Assembly (NCBI GenBank): GCA_039602395.1
Contig: JBCNJP010000018.1
Location: 1,364,001-1,428,000, forward strand
Direction: 5' to 3'
Length of the DNA: 64,000 nucleotides
DNA from: Deinandra increscens subsp. villosa
Taxonomy: Eukaryota; Streptophyta; Magnoliopsida; Asterales; Asteraceae
Below, one piece after another: positions 29,471-40,841 of the stretch; the stretch's first letter is position 1; every line of letters starts with the position of its first letter. A program made the position numbers and the translations under genes. The notes below the pieces were generated by a model. The model did no database searches and was not told the DNA's origin. It saw only the letters and a program-made list of their open reading frames with translations.

Positions 29471-32240
29471 TATATTTTTTTTGAATGGCGATCAAAAAAT
29501 TACTAAAAGAAAAGCCTAGCTAGTAAGATGCCATTAACAACTAAAATAAAGGTTACAACTCAGTTCGACATACGGGGCAAGCGGGAAACAAGCTGCGCCG
29601 CAAGCCCTTTTTGAATAGCGAAACCTAAGCGGATAAAAACAAGTTTCTTAGCTCTAGGAGTCACTATATGTCCATGCATAACCTTCTGGATCCGCCCGAG
29701 CATGTCCGCAGCCTCTGACGCGAGGTGCCCGAACGTGTCAAAAGCAAAGGGGACAAACACATGCTGATTCTCGAGACATGCCTTCTCGTGCTTGTCCACC
29801 TTACCCGCAGCCGCCTTAGCAGCAGCCTGCCCCGCCGTGAAAACTCCAGAGCCAAAGCCCACAAGGGGAGAGACCCCAGTCAGATCGATGCAAGTGTGCT
29901 TCCCCCTCGACCACTCAAACACCAGGATGTCCGCCGGTCTAAGGGTCGAACGCCCCTCTTTTGGGTCAGTTAAGAAGTTGACGGGGTCTTCCTTCTTGGC
30001 TGAAATCCCAGCCTTTCTGAAAATGTCAAAAAGCACATCTCGGACCCAGTCATGACGGTACTTGAACCCCGGGAGATCTTTACAGTGAACCGCGTGCTCC
30101 CCAAACGAGTCCAAACAAGCCTTGCGGCAAACAGGGCACTTCTCGTCCGCGAGAAAGAGGGGTATCATAAGCCGGTACTTGAGGATAGATCGGTATTCGA
30201 TCGAAGACATGTGCTGCCCGAGCCCGTCAATGGGGAGAGCATGGAGGAAATCTTGGGCATGTGGTTGACGAAGACAGCTCCACACCGCTTTTTGCCTGGC
30301 ATTCATATTAAACCGGGTTTCCATATCCAACACGATTTTGCTGAAAAGGTCATTCGCCAAAACATGTTGGGGTTTTGGGGGGGCGGTGTCCTTGTCAGAG
30401 AAACCGCTAAGATCAAAACCTGGTATAATGTCACGCAGGGCCGCCAGAGCGAAAGTATAATCCGAGTCCATGCCACAGACCCCGGTCTCCCGCAAGATGT
30501 GGTCCTGCAGCCCCCAGGATTGGGCCCTGGACGCTACAAACGCATAAGACGAGGCCTCCATGGCCGAAGAAACCCCGAGCCCTCCGTGCCGGATAGGCAG
30601 GGAAGTGAGCCGCCACTGAAGGTCCCCAAAATAAGCCCCTCCACAGACCACAATGTTTTCAACTGTCTCGTGCAGGGTCTGATCAAAGCAGGAGGCCGCC
30701 CCTTGCATGTGGGATGGGGGACAGGTCCGCAGGCCGAAAAAGAGCTTGGCAACACCCATGCAAGAGCGAAGCAGGAGGAGTTCGCATTGCGGTCCCGAAT
30801 CTTGGGAAGGAGGTGCATTAGAGCGGCAGCGTTAGAAGCCCTCTTGGATGCCAACCCCTCAATGAATCCACCATCCCTACTGACTGCCCCTCCAAGGAGC
30901 TTTACCCCTAGGGCCGGCCTACTGATGCCCGAGGGGAAGAGGCCCGGCCGATTCTTCCTTCCATCGCAAGACGGCCAGAACAGCTCTGTCTTCTTGATAT
31001 TGAGTTGCAAGCCCAGGGAGGGGCCGGTCTCCGAAATAATCTGCAAAGCTTTGGCCACTTCCTCGTAATCCCCGATGAGAGTGCCATCGTCAAGGTACCA
31101 CGCGTGGAGGAGGAGGCGGCAATTTTCTCGAATCTGGTGCGCAAGGGGGTGAAGAACAAGGGCAAACAGGAGAGGGCCCAAAGGGTCTCCCTGTTGCACC
31201 CCAGTAGTGGCCCAAATATGATCTCCCCCTAAGTATAGCCGTGCAGGCTGACCGTAGAGAAAGTCGACCCATGGAGATATAGACGGGCACCTTAATCGCA
31301 CTTCCCGAAGTAAGGCCGATCTATCCACTACGTTAAACGCGTTGGAGAAATCAACCGTAAGCATAGCCAGCGAGCTGTCATCATGTTTCCCCGCAACCAA
31401 CCGGTTAACCGCATGCAGGATAGCCTCAGCTCCCCCAGGCACCCCAACCCCAAACTGAAAGTCCCCGAGATATTTAGCCATTTCCTTCCCGACTCCTTTC
31501 ATAGCAATTTTAGAAACCAGCCGCCGCCAGATGGAGCCGACAGCGATGGGTCGGATCCCGTTATCAGGTTTTAGCAGAGGTGTGAGAGGGGCCGACGCCA
31601 CAAACTCGGCCATGCCGAGGGGGCACCTCCCCCCCAACCACAAATTGACTACCAAGGTAATAGCCCCGAGGAGGTCGTTAGCAACGGCAGACCCTTCCCC
31701 GCAGAGGCTGTCCAGAAGGTGTTGGGCCCGCAACCCGTCCCTCCCGCACGAAGTCCCCTTGGGAAACGATTTAATACAAGCCAAAACAACTTCGGTGGTA
31801 GCCACAAGTGGGGGCTCGGTATGGGGCTCAGACGGCAAGGAGGGGGGTGGTAACACAGGATGCTTCTCCTCCAAAACCCGGGTGGTGGCAGGTCCAAAAG
31901 GCGCAACCCCAGACGAAGAGAGAACTTTAACGGCGGCAGTAAAGTGACCGTCCGTAATTTTCCGGATGCAGCGGTTTATGTTGTACCCCTCCGCAGCCGA
32001 CTTGTCAGAAACAGTATCAGGAGGCCCCCCTGGCCCACAAACGGGGGTTTCAAGGATGTTATCAATCAGCTGGTCAATACCCTCATCTCCCCCCCCCCCC
32101 CCCAAGTAGATAGGAAAGCCATGATGGAACGACATTGCAGGGCTTTGCGGTTCCCGGAGCGAGCCTCTTGGCGCGTTTTAGGGTTAAAAACCCTTAGCGT
32201 GCACCTAGAATTACAAACATAAATAAGAAAGTACACCAAG
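29471..32240 (-). mobile_element. Non-LTR retrotransposon with RLE-like domain
   Basis: One long coding region on the minus strand (below) is followed by a short 3' region ending in an A run (eight T on the plus strand near 29471-29478). There are no LTRs. The 5' end is unclear and lies near 32240, where an L1-type fragment begins. I found no target duplication. A diverged 3' fragment of the same family lies at 13500-13745. Confidence 0.8.
29560..32135 (-). pseudogene. Reverse transcriptase with zinc knuckle and RLE-like endonuclease
   Basis: The N-terminal frame (30534-32135) carries RT motifs: IRPIAVGSIWRRL, TVDFSNAFNVVD (motif A), GVQQGDPLGPLLF (motif B) and WYLDDGTLIG (catalytic YLDD). 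The second frame (29560-30759) continues with the RT thumb, a zinc-binding CPVCRKACLDSFGEHAVHC, then RHDWV, then RPAD and, 14 residues later, D in CIDLT, then KVDKHEKA. R-H-x-x-V, PD/AD-x12-14-D and K-x2-K/Y are the layout of restriction-like endonucleases of R2/NeSL-type LINEs. A one-base loss near 30791-30796 separates the frames, and a G homopolymer at about 32090-32103 shifts the start. Otherwise it is well preserved. Confidence 0.85.
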
Positions 32241-32244
32241 AAAG

Positions 32245-32735
32245 CTAGTATATCATACAATGTTTTTTCTATTTGAGATGATCCACAAGAAATATAGGGC
32301 TTTAATAGCAATTCTTAAAAATTCTTGCTGAAACAAACTTGGAAAGAGATCCATCAAATACCCCTTTCCTGACCAGTTATCCATCCAAAACCTCACGTCA
32401 TTTCCTTTACCCAGATTGCATTTAATTAGGAGGAAAATATCCAAATCAACACTGCAAATGACTAAAAACTTTGAGGATGTTCTTCTAATTACGGGCTATA
32501 CGATTATTGCAAGGGAATGACCTCCATTTCAGATTGCAGTGATGTATTGTAGTGACAACTTTAACCTACAAAGAATTCGGTACTTCAGGATCTGCTTGAA
32601 TCTCCACAACCATTTAATTAGATGGCTCCAATTAGACGCAAGAATCGAGCCAATACCCAAGCCTCCTTCTTTTCTAGGAGCAAACATTCTCTTCCAGTAC
32701 ATCAGTTTTATTACACAGTAAAAACACATCATTAA
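32245..32735 (-). pseudogene. L1-type LINE fragment before the zinc-binding region
   Basis: From right to left on the minus strand: WKRMFAPRKEGGLGIGS, then SHLIKWLWRFK, then after an indel LGKGNDVRFWMDNWSGKG. These are hallmarks of plant L1 LINE ORF2 between RT and the C-terminal zinc-binding domain. Both ends are cut. It is a different family from the neighbouring RLE-type element. Confidence 0.75.
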
Positions 32736-33034
32736 AACGTTGTATTGATTATGTTATTAACAAAGAAAAAAAATAAAAGAAACGTATGCGACTGATTTTA
32801 TAGTTATTTTAAAAAAATAATAATAATACTGTATGAAAAAGATACGACCGATTAAAAAACGAGTAGAAAACTTGAAAATCAACAAGAGTTGCTCGTATAT
32901 TTTACCATCCAAACTTTTAAATGTACACTTGACACCCTTCATTCATCTCATCTATTTATTTGTTTCATAGGATCTCTTCGCACTAAGTTAGGCAAAATCA
33001 TCATTCCAAATTGAACATTCCTTCCTACCTACCT
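32736..33034. other. AT-rich non-coding stretch
   Basis: No gene, repeat or element boundary is seen here. Confidence 0.5.
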
Positions 33035-33127
33035 GTGAAAAGTTCATTGTAGACCCCTTGAAAATGGTAGACCCTGTAGACCCCTCTAATCATCATTAGA
33101 TCATTTAATCTAAGGGTTGAGATTGAT

Positions 33128-35090
33128 TTGCTGAATTTAAATAGATTTTTAAAGGAACTGCGGCGGAGGGGTAGTCATGTCTTTTACCATTTTACGTTTA
33201 TGTCGCTAGATTCCATCAGATTTCCACTCCCTGGGTTCCTCTTCTTCAACGATTTCTCTTCTTCTTCGACGGATCATTTCCTTCACTTGTCGTTCTTTCT
33301 TAATTCTGTCTGTTCTTCTGATTATCGACACGTAAGTTTATAATGGATTTTGATTTTTAGTGTTATTGATTATTATGAACAATCGGCTCTTTGGTTTTCG
33401 TTTTTAGGGTTTTAGAGTATGATGAATGATCCCTTTTTTGGTTTTGGTGTTTGGGGCTTTCGTTTTCTGATGTTCAATCGTTGATTTCTCATCATCATTT
33501 AATTTAAACATACATCAATTTGAACATATGATCTGTTCATTCATATTTGATCTTTTTAAAAACAATTATACATCTGTTTTTGCGACTTGTTACTGTATGT
33601 ATGTTCTTAGTCGGGGTTTCTTCGGATGGGTTCAGCCTCTTTAAGGTAAGGTTTGATACTTGAGACTTGTTGCAGGAAATCCTAATAGTGTGTTTTATTA
33701 TTATTAATGTGTTTGTAAGTAATACAATAGGCTTCTTGGTAGAGAGGGGATAGGTCTAGAGGTACTTTATTATCAAGATACCCCTAGATTAGCTAAATGA
33801 CTAACATAAGTTACAACCTGAAGTGGTTAACATTCCAAGATGTTAGTCCATCAAAGTTTGACGCATCGTATAAGGCTTTTAGTTAATCAACATGTAATCA
33901 TTTCATACTTGTTTCACATTTTGACGTGCGAAAGTTATAAAACACTTGAACTTTGGTTATATAGAGTAGATTAGGGCTATAAGGAAAATTGTTATCTACA
34001 TGCTCATAGGTTAGATAAATGGCTAACTTTATGAAAGGTTTTGGAGACTGTAAAGTGACTAACAAATGAGACCAGACGGAGTAAAATCTAGGATTTATAG
34101 TAAATTTCAATTTTTATTTTGTCCACTTCAACCAAGTTTAATTACGTGCTCATCCATTTTTACTGTTAGGTTTTGGTTTACAAGACTCCCTGTGCATTTT
34201 CATTGCTAATAAGATACTTTAGGCTTAAAATGACTGTTTTTTTTTCCTCTTTTTATGGTTCCCCCTTCAGTGATACTTACTTTAACAAGAGTATATTTTA
34301 ATCAGTTGTCTTAGATGACTTTCAGTAGTGTAGACCCCAAAGTCAACATTGCTAAAATATGTTAATAATGATCAATGGGCATGTAGACTAGTTTAGTATT
34401 TTCTAAGAGGGGCGGACATCTTGAGATAACCCGTCAGGAAATTGGAAGTGACAAAATAAGCGGGGCAGATGGATTGGGTTAACTGGTCTACTAGCTAATT
34501 TCTATATATGGATCTAAACAAGCTGGGCTAAATCACCAAAACTTCTTTCTGTATTTTTAAAATTTTGTAAACTTTAATGTACTAAATATGATTATACAAT
34601 CTCTGTTGTTAACATAATTATCTTGTTTTTCGTTAATAAAGAAATTCAAGGGAATTTAAGTATTTAAAAACACTTTGAGTAGGTAGATTCATTTTTTTTC
34701 AGTTGGAGGCAGGGGTGAGCTTGACCAAGCTCGTTTAACTTCACTTCAGAGTTTAGACTTTTAAAGAACTCGAGCTCGTCTCATTTCGAGTTATACGTCT
34801 AAAGCTCGAGTTTGGCTTATTTATTATTAAGTAAATCCGAAGGTATTTCATTCTATTTATTTTTGGTTCTATTTTGATTTATTTATTCTTTTCATTTTTC
34901 TATTCAAATATTTTGTTGTAGGCTTGCAGCTAACGAGCCACTCAAGATCACATTAGAGGTTCGATCCCTAATGTCTTACGATCAGCTATTAATTAGTTCA
35001 TTACATGTGTCGGTTTGAATTGAGATCCCCGTTTTGATTTCTAATTGTTTCTTTTGGTTTCACTCGTTAATCCTAAAATTCCCCAAATCC
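33128..35090. other. Non-coding left interior of composite element
   Basis: The first 200 bases have a pyrimidine-rich, 5'-UTR-like look, ending near a possible donor CACGTAAGT at 33328. The remainder is AT-rich with no gene. Confidence 0.4.
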
Positions 35091-35094
35091 ACTA

Positions 35095-35345
35095 GTGAGT
35101 TTTAATTGAGTTTTTAAATTTGGTCGGTGAGTTTTAATTGAGTTCTAACATGAGTAATAAAACTAGTGAGTTTTAATATGAGTTTTAAATCCCAAGTGAG
35201 TTTTATATGTGTTTTACTTAATCTCTTTAATAATCTAGATTCTAATTGCACCGAGTTATTTAAATTAAAACTCACTGCTGAGTTTAAAACTTGTTAATAT
35301 GATTTAAAATTCACTAGTGAGTTTAAACTCATATTAAAACTCCTT
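35095..35345. repeat. GTGAGTTTTA/TAAAACTCAC repeats, left cluster
   Basis: Units such as AGTGAGTTTTAATTGAG and AAACTCACTAGTGAG recur here in both orientations at 10-40 base intervals. The same repeat resumes at 44080 beyond copia C, so copia C split one repeat-rich region. Confidence 0.75.
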
Positions 35346-35401
35346 GAATTCTTCAATGCTATTTTGACAACAATTCCAACCTTAAGTATAAAAGTACTTT
35401 T

Positions 35402-35749
35402 TGTTATAATTTAATGAAGATTACCACCACTTGAGAATATTAATTGTGATTACTTGAATCACTTTTCTCCTTTAAAGGAGTTTATAAGAAAGAAGATATA
35501 AGAAGTAGAAAGAAGTTTAGAAGATTAGAGAGAGTTGGGAGAGATTTTGTATAACATGTAGAATGCTTACAAAGGTGTGTTTTTACCACTTACATTGGTG
35601 TGGTATTTATACTACAAACTTGGGAGACAAGATGACATAGCTAGTAAATGCAAGAGTGTAAGAATGGTGAAAACATTTGTGTGTGGGGAAGGTTACATAG
35701 TTGATGTGAAAGTGGTGGGCATCCAAATATATTTGTAGATTTCATAATA
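35402..35749 (-). repeat. 3' LTR of copia C
   Basis: On the minus strand it starts TATTATGAAATC and ends AATTATAACA. A purine tract CCAAGGGGGAG precedes it (35750-35760). I see no difference from the other LTR. Confidence 0.95.
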
Positions 35750-35917
35750 CTCCCCCTTGGATGACACCTTTCACACTTGGGGTTCGGCTTTGAAAAACTG
35801 CCTCATTAAAAACCTTGCTAAAGAAAACCCAGTGGGAAAAAACTTTAGCTAAGGGAAAAAGAGTGCAGTGCTCCCCCTCAAGTTGGCTTCTGTATATCAT
35901 CATGTTGTTTGCACGTG

Positions 35918-38900
35918 TCACATTCCAATATTATGAACGTGTTTCCTGAAGATCGATGTAGGGAGTGCTTTGGTGAAAAGATCTGCTGAGTTGTTGCTAG
36001 ATTGGACATATCTCATTTCGACATGGTTGTCCTTGATAAGCTCTTGAGTGTATGAGAAGAATCTTGGCGGTATGTGTTTTGTCCTATCACTCTTGATGTA
36101 ACCTTCTTTCATTTGCGATACACAAGCTGCATTGTCTTCATAGATCGGAGTTGGAAGTCCTTCTTTCTCTAGCCCACAAGAAGTCAATATGAGTTGAGTC
36201 ATAGATCTTAGCCATATACATTCTCTAGAAGCTTCATGTAGTGCAATGACTTCAGCATGATTTGAGGATGTTGCAACAAGTGTTTGTTTTTGAGAACGCC
36301 ATGAAATTGCAGTTCCTCCATTCATGAATACATATCCAGTTTGAGATCTTGCCTTATGAGGGTCAGACAAATAACCTGCATCTGCATAACCAACCAACCC
36401 TTCTTTTGAATCGTTAGGATAAAACAAACCTAGATCAACAGTTCCTCGAAGATATCGAAGAACATGTTTAATCCCATTCCAGTGCCTTTTCGTAGGGGCT
36501 GAACTAAATCTTGCTAGTAAATTAACTGCAAAAGAAATATCAGGTCTAGTACCGTTAGTAAGATACATGAGAGCCCCAATTGCACTAAGGTATGGTATTT
36601 CTGGACCAAGAACCTCTTCATTATCTTCGCAAGGGCGAAATGGATCTTTGTCAACATTTAGTGATCTCACAACCATTGGGGTGCTTAAAGGATTTGCTTT
36701 ATCCATATTGAAACGTTTCAAGAGTTTTTCAGTGTAATTTGATTGATGAACAAGTATTCCATTTTTCGCATGCTCAATTTGTAAACCAAGGCAATATTTG
36801 GTTTTGCCAAGGTCTTTCATTTCAAATTCTTTCTTTAAAAGAATAATTGTTTCATGAATTTCTTTATGTGTCCCCATTATATTTAGATCATCAACATATA
36901 CAGCTATGATCACATATCCTGATGTTGTTTTCTTAATAAAGACGCATGGACACATATGATTATTTGTATAACCTTTGCTCATCAAATAATCACTCAAGCG
37001 ATTGTACCACATCCTTCCAGATTGTTTCAACCCATATAAAGATCTTTGTAATTTGATTGAATACATTTCTTTGGGTTTTGAACCTAAAGCTTCAGGCATT
37101 TTGAATCCTTCTGGAATTTTCATATATATATCACTGTCAAGTGATCCATATAAGTAAGCAGTAACAACATCCATAAGACGCATTTCTAGGTTTTTAGAAA
37201 CTGCTAAGCTGATTAGATATCTAAAGGTAATTGCATCCATAACAGGGGAATATGTTTCTTCATAATCAATTCCTGGTCTTTGAGAAAAACCTTGTGCCAC
37301 CAGTCTGGCTTTATATCTAGTAATTTCATTTTTCTCATTTCGTTTTCGAACGAAAACCCATTTATACCCTACAGGTTTGACGGCCTTGGGTGTAAGGATA
37401 ATGGATCCAAAAACCTTTCTTTTGTTAAGTGAATCCAACTCAGCTTGCATAGCATCTTTCCATTTATCCCAGTCATGTCGTTTTTGACAATCATTGACAG
37501 ATTTTGGTTCAGAAATATCATCTCCCTCCATGATATCACTTGCTATAGAATAAGAAAATACGTCATCAATATTTTTCATTTCTGACCGGTTCCATAATGT
37601 TTGTGTATGACCATAGTTAATTGACAACTCGTTGTTGTCGTCATTTACTTCCTCCTCATGAAACACTTTCAATGTTTTGTTAGGATCATTTTCTTTATGG
37701 TCAATTTCCTTTTCGGGTCCTTTTCTTTTCCGGGGAATTTTATCCTTTGAACCAATTGGTCTCCCACGTTTTAAACGTTTCTGGGATTCATGAGCAATGT
37801 TATTATCTACTTGTTTACTCGGAATATCAACTCGAGCTGGAGCATTTACAGCAGGTATGTGTGATTTAGTTACTCCTTTTGTATCAGTAAATGCATCCGG
37901 TAGTTGATTTGCAATTTCTTGTAGATGTATAATCTTTTGAACCTCTGATTCACTTTGCTTTGTCCTTGAATCAAGATGCAACAACGAAGGCTCACACCAT
38001 GAGATATCCTTATCTTGGTTTTTCTTTTCTCCCCCAAGTGCTGGGAAGATTGCCTCATTGAAGTGGCAATCAGCAAAACGTGCTGTAAATACATCACCAG
38101 TTAAAGGTTCAAGATACCTTATGATGGAAGTTGTTTCATATCCAACATATATCCCCAACCTCCTTTGAGGACCCATTTTTGTGCGTTGTGGTGGGGCAAT
38201 AGGGACATATACTGCACAACCAAAAATTCTAAGGTGAGATATATTTGGCTCGTGGCCAGAAGCAAGTTGTATGGGAGAGTACTTGTGATTTGCACTGGGT
38301 CTTAAACGAATTAATGATCCAGCATGTAAAATTGCATGGCCCCAAATAGACACAGGGAGCTTTGTTCTCATTATTAATGGTCTAGCAATCAGTTGAAGGC
38401 GTTTGATCAATGATTCGGCCAAACCATTTTGCGTGTGTACATGAGCAACTGGGTGTTCAACAACAATTCCAACAGACATGCAATAATCATTAAAAGCATG
38501 CGATGTAAACTCTCCTGCGTTATCAAGTCTTACTCTTTTAACCGTATAGTCGGGAAAATGTGCTCGTAATTTAATAATTTGAGCGAGCAATTTGGCAAAA
38601 GCCACATTACGAGTTGATAACAAAGATACATGAGACCATCTGCTAGATGCGTCTATCAGGACCATGAAATATCTAAATGGTCCACATGGTGGATGAATTG
38701 GTCCACATATATCACCTTGAATTCTTTCAAGAAACATGGGTGATTCATTTTCAACTTTGAGTAGTGAAGGCCTAGTAATTAATTTCCCAAGAGAGCAAGA
38801 TGTACATAGGTGTGTTTTATCATTTTGGGGAATCTTTTGGTATTTCAGTGGATGTCCATGTGTATTTTCAATTATCCTTTTCATCATGGTGGATCCTGGA

Positions 38901-39406
38901 TGACCTAATCTGTCATGCCATAAACTGAATGAGCCATGATCATAATTTCTTCCTTTGACTGCCATGTGTGCTTGAGGCACACCAATATGTGTATAATGCA
39001 AACCTGAGTTAAGCATTGGCAGTTTTTCCATTACATGACCTTTGTTCATGATATACAGATATTTTTCACTATCGACAGTTTTTGATTGAGTATCATATCC
39101 GTTATGGTATATGTTTTTGAAACTTAATAAGTTTCTCGTCGATTTCGGGGAGAATAATGCATTTTCTATGAAAAGCTTTGTTCCATTTGGTAACACCAAA
39201 TTAGCCTTTCCGACTCCTTCTATTAAGTCAGTAGGGCCTGATATTGTATCGATGGTACCATTTGTTGGCTTCAGTTCATAAAAATATTTCTTCGATTTAA
39301 GAATAGTGTGTGTGGCACCACTATCTGCTATACACATATCACCATCATTTGTTTGATCTTTTGCTCCAATGAAATTCATTTTAAACTTGACATACGAAGA
39401 AAACAA
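35918..39406 (-). CDS. Pol of copia C (protease, integrase, RT, RNase H)
   Basis: The single frame of 1162 codons contains, in order: protease DSGA at residues 28-31; GAG-pre-integrase and the HHCC zinc region (WHDRLGHPG, then CTSCSLGK); integrase core with D in GDICGP, D in RLDNAGEF and E in HTQNGLAES; and a linker with a basic KRGRPIGSKDK stretch that could be a nuclear signal. RT begins with YKWVFVRKRN and has catalytic YVDD at residues 837-840. RNase H has YADAGY, SNHAEVIALHEA and ADLFTKALP. No stop or shift is visible. The listed first Met is only the first available one; the true start depends on how gag and pol are joined in this family. The enzymes act in the cytoplasmic particle, then the nucleus. 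Confidence 0.93.
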   Translation of the reverse strand: MFSSYVKFKMNFIGAKDQTNDGDMCIADSGATHTILKSKKYFYELKPTNGTIDTISGPTDLIEGVGKANLVLPNGTKLFIENALFSPKSTRNLLSFKNIYHNGYDTQSKTVDSEKYLYIMNKGHVMEKLPMLNSGLHYTHIGVPQAHMAVKGRNYDHGSFSLWHDRLGHPGSTMMKRIIENTHGHPLKYQKIPQNDKTHLCTSCSLGKLITRPSLLKVENESPMFLERIQGDICGPIHPPCGPFRYFMVLIDASSRWSHVSLLSTRNVAFAKLLAQIIKLRAHFPDYTVKRVRLDNAGEFTSHAFNDYCMSVGIVVEHPVAHVHTQNGLAESLIKRLQLIARPLIMRTKLPVSIWGHAILHAGSLIRLRPSANHKYSPIQLASGHEPNISHLRIFGCAVYVPIAPPQRTKMGPQRRLGIYVGYETTSIIRYLEPLTGDVFTARFADCHFNEAIFPALGGEKKNQDKDISWCEPSLLHLDSRTKQSESEVQKIIHLQEIANQLPDAFTDTKGVTKSHIPAVNAPARVDIPSKQVDNNIAHESQKRLKRGRPIGSKDKIPRKRKGPEKEIDHKENDPNKTLKVFHEEEVNDDNNELSINYGHTQTLWNRSEMKNIDDVFSYSIASDIMEGDDISEPKSVNDCQKRHDWDKWKDAMQAELDSLNKRKVFGSIILTPKAVKPVGYKWVFVRKRNEKNEITRYKARLVAQGFSQRPGIDYEETYSPVMDAITFRYLISLAVSKNLEMRLMDVVTAYLYGSLDSDIYMKIPEGFKMPEALGSKPKEMYSIKLQRSLYGLKQSGRMWYNRLSDYLMSKGYTNNHMCPCVFIKKTTSGYVIIAVYVDDLNIMGTHKEIHETIILLKKEFEMKDLGKTKYCLGLQIEHAKNGILVHQSNYTEKLLKRFNMDKANPLSTPMVVRSLNVDKDPFRPCEDNEEVLGPEIPYLSAIGALMYLTNGTRPDISFAVNLLARFSSAPTKRHWNGIKHVLRYLRGTVDLGLFYPNDSKEGLVGYADAGYLSDPHKARSQTGYVFMNGGTAISWRSQKQTLVATSSNHAEVIALHEASRECIWLRSMTQLILTSCGLEKEGLPTPIYEDNAACVSQMKEGYIKSDRTKHIPPRFFSYTQELIKDNHVEMRYVQSSNNSADLFTKALPTSIFRKHVHNIGM

Positions 39407-39526
39407 AAACTAGTAAGACATTATGAGATATTATAACAAGAAAAATTATTTTAGAAAATATAATAAGAACATTTATTTCAGAAAAACATATTACATCAAC
39501 GAGAGGGAAACACTAGTTAAACATAA

Positions 39527-40452
39527 GAGTAAATTACGCAGAAGGTCCTTTATGTTTTATCCAGATTTTAAATCAGGTCCTTTAAGTAAAGTTGTTACAC
39601 TCGACATCCTTTATGTTTTAAACTTATTTCATAGAAGGTCCTTTATCACTAACGGGGTTAAAAATCATCGTTAAGTCAGGGATAGTTTAGTCGTTTTATA
39701 AATTCGTTTAATAAAAACATTAAAAAAAAGTAAAAATCTCATTTAATATATTAAACCTCAATCCACGTATTATTCTTCACTATTGTGGCCATATACCTCA
39801 AATCCTATTTTTTTTCCAAGCTAATCGCATCAATGGTGTGTCGAGTGATGGCTTTCGTATATTATCGTTAAATGCTCCTTATCGCGAAGATCGAACACCC
39901 TAACTAATCCATCGGCTGAAACTGATCAATTGCACCTCCACATCCCAAACGGTACAGATGGTGTTGATTAACGAAGTGCCAATTCGATTGGCGTATTCTT
40001 CGATGAAGCTGCCGATGGCGATCCTCCAGTGAGATGATCGGGAGGTGGAGGGGGATGGGGAGATAGCCACGGAGTAGAAAGTGTAGGGGGGTTCGTAGGT
40101 GGTGAAGTTGTCGGATCGGATTTGAGATACTAGGGTTGAAGTATCCATGGGATCTCTGATGAGTCGTTTTTTATAAAGGATGAGAAGAAAGAATTTGAGG
40201 AGCCTAGAATCACAAGATGTGGACTAAGGTTTAATATATAAAATGAGTTTTTCTTTTTAATGTTGTTATTAAATGAATTTATAAATGACTAAACTACCCT
40301 TGGCTTAACGATGGTTTTTAACTCTATTGGTAATAAAGGACCTTCTATGAAACAAGTTTATAATATAAAGGATGTCGAGTGTAACAACTTTACTTAAAGG
40401 ATCTAATTCAAAATCTGAATAAAACATAAAGGACCTTTTGTGTAATTTACTC
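39527..40452 (-). mobile_element. Pack-MULE carrying TTG1-like gene pieces
   Basis: Terminal inverted repeats of about 210-250 bases begin GAGTAAATTACRCARAAGG on both ends and match at nearly all positions (about 39527-39775 and 40205-40452). A perfect 9-base duplication TAAACATAA borders the element (39518-39526, 40453-40461), the signature of Mutator-like transposition. There is no transposase. The interior (39778-40148) is derived from a WD40 gene. It lies between gag and pol of copia C. Confidence 0.92.
39778..40148 (-). pseudogene. Captured fragments of a TTG1-type WD40 gene
   Basis: The minus-strand frame opens MDTSTLVSQIRS, then TYEPPYTFYSVAIS, RIAIGSFIEEYANRI, all colinear with the N-terminus of TRANSPARENT TESTA GLABRA1-like proteins. 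It jumps to TSLINTICTVWDVEVQLI, a WD repeat from the middle, then after a stop to VFDLRDKEHLTIIYES and, in another frame, LAWKK and DLRYMATIV. TTG1 proteins scaffold MYB-bHLH complexes for trichome, anthocyanin and seed-coat traits; this copy lacks most repeats and cannot do that. Internal deletions joined the pieces. It could matter only as a source of small RNAs or a short peptide. Confidence 0.82.
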
Positions 40453-40519
40453 TAAACATAAATTAAGAAAGTGAGATACATGAATAACACATAAGAGTGT
40501 CAAGTTCCAACAACATTTT

Positions 40520-40809
40520 TTAGGCTTCATAGTCATTGAGAAAATCCGAGTTATTTAGTTCAATATCGAGATTCTCAAAAGTACCCACATGGTTCACTTC
40601 TTTCTCTTTTCCTTTGAGGGATGTTTGGTACAACCTGCATAGATGTTCAGGTGTGCGACAAGCTTTTGACCAGTGATTCATCATTCCACATCTATGGCAA
40701 GAATCACCACGATTTTGAGAAGTGCTAGCTTCATTCTTAAGCTTATTCTGCTCATTGAAATTACCCATTTGTGGAGCATGATAGGTGTTGTTTCTTTGGT
40801 TGTGACCAT

Positions 40810-40841
<32 letters not shown>

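Noticed and set aside
30052..31947. Plus-strand frames opposite the RLE-type LINE
   Set aside because: They are antisense shadows of a well-supported minus-strand RT gene with GC-rich codons.
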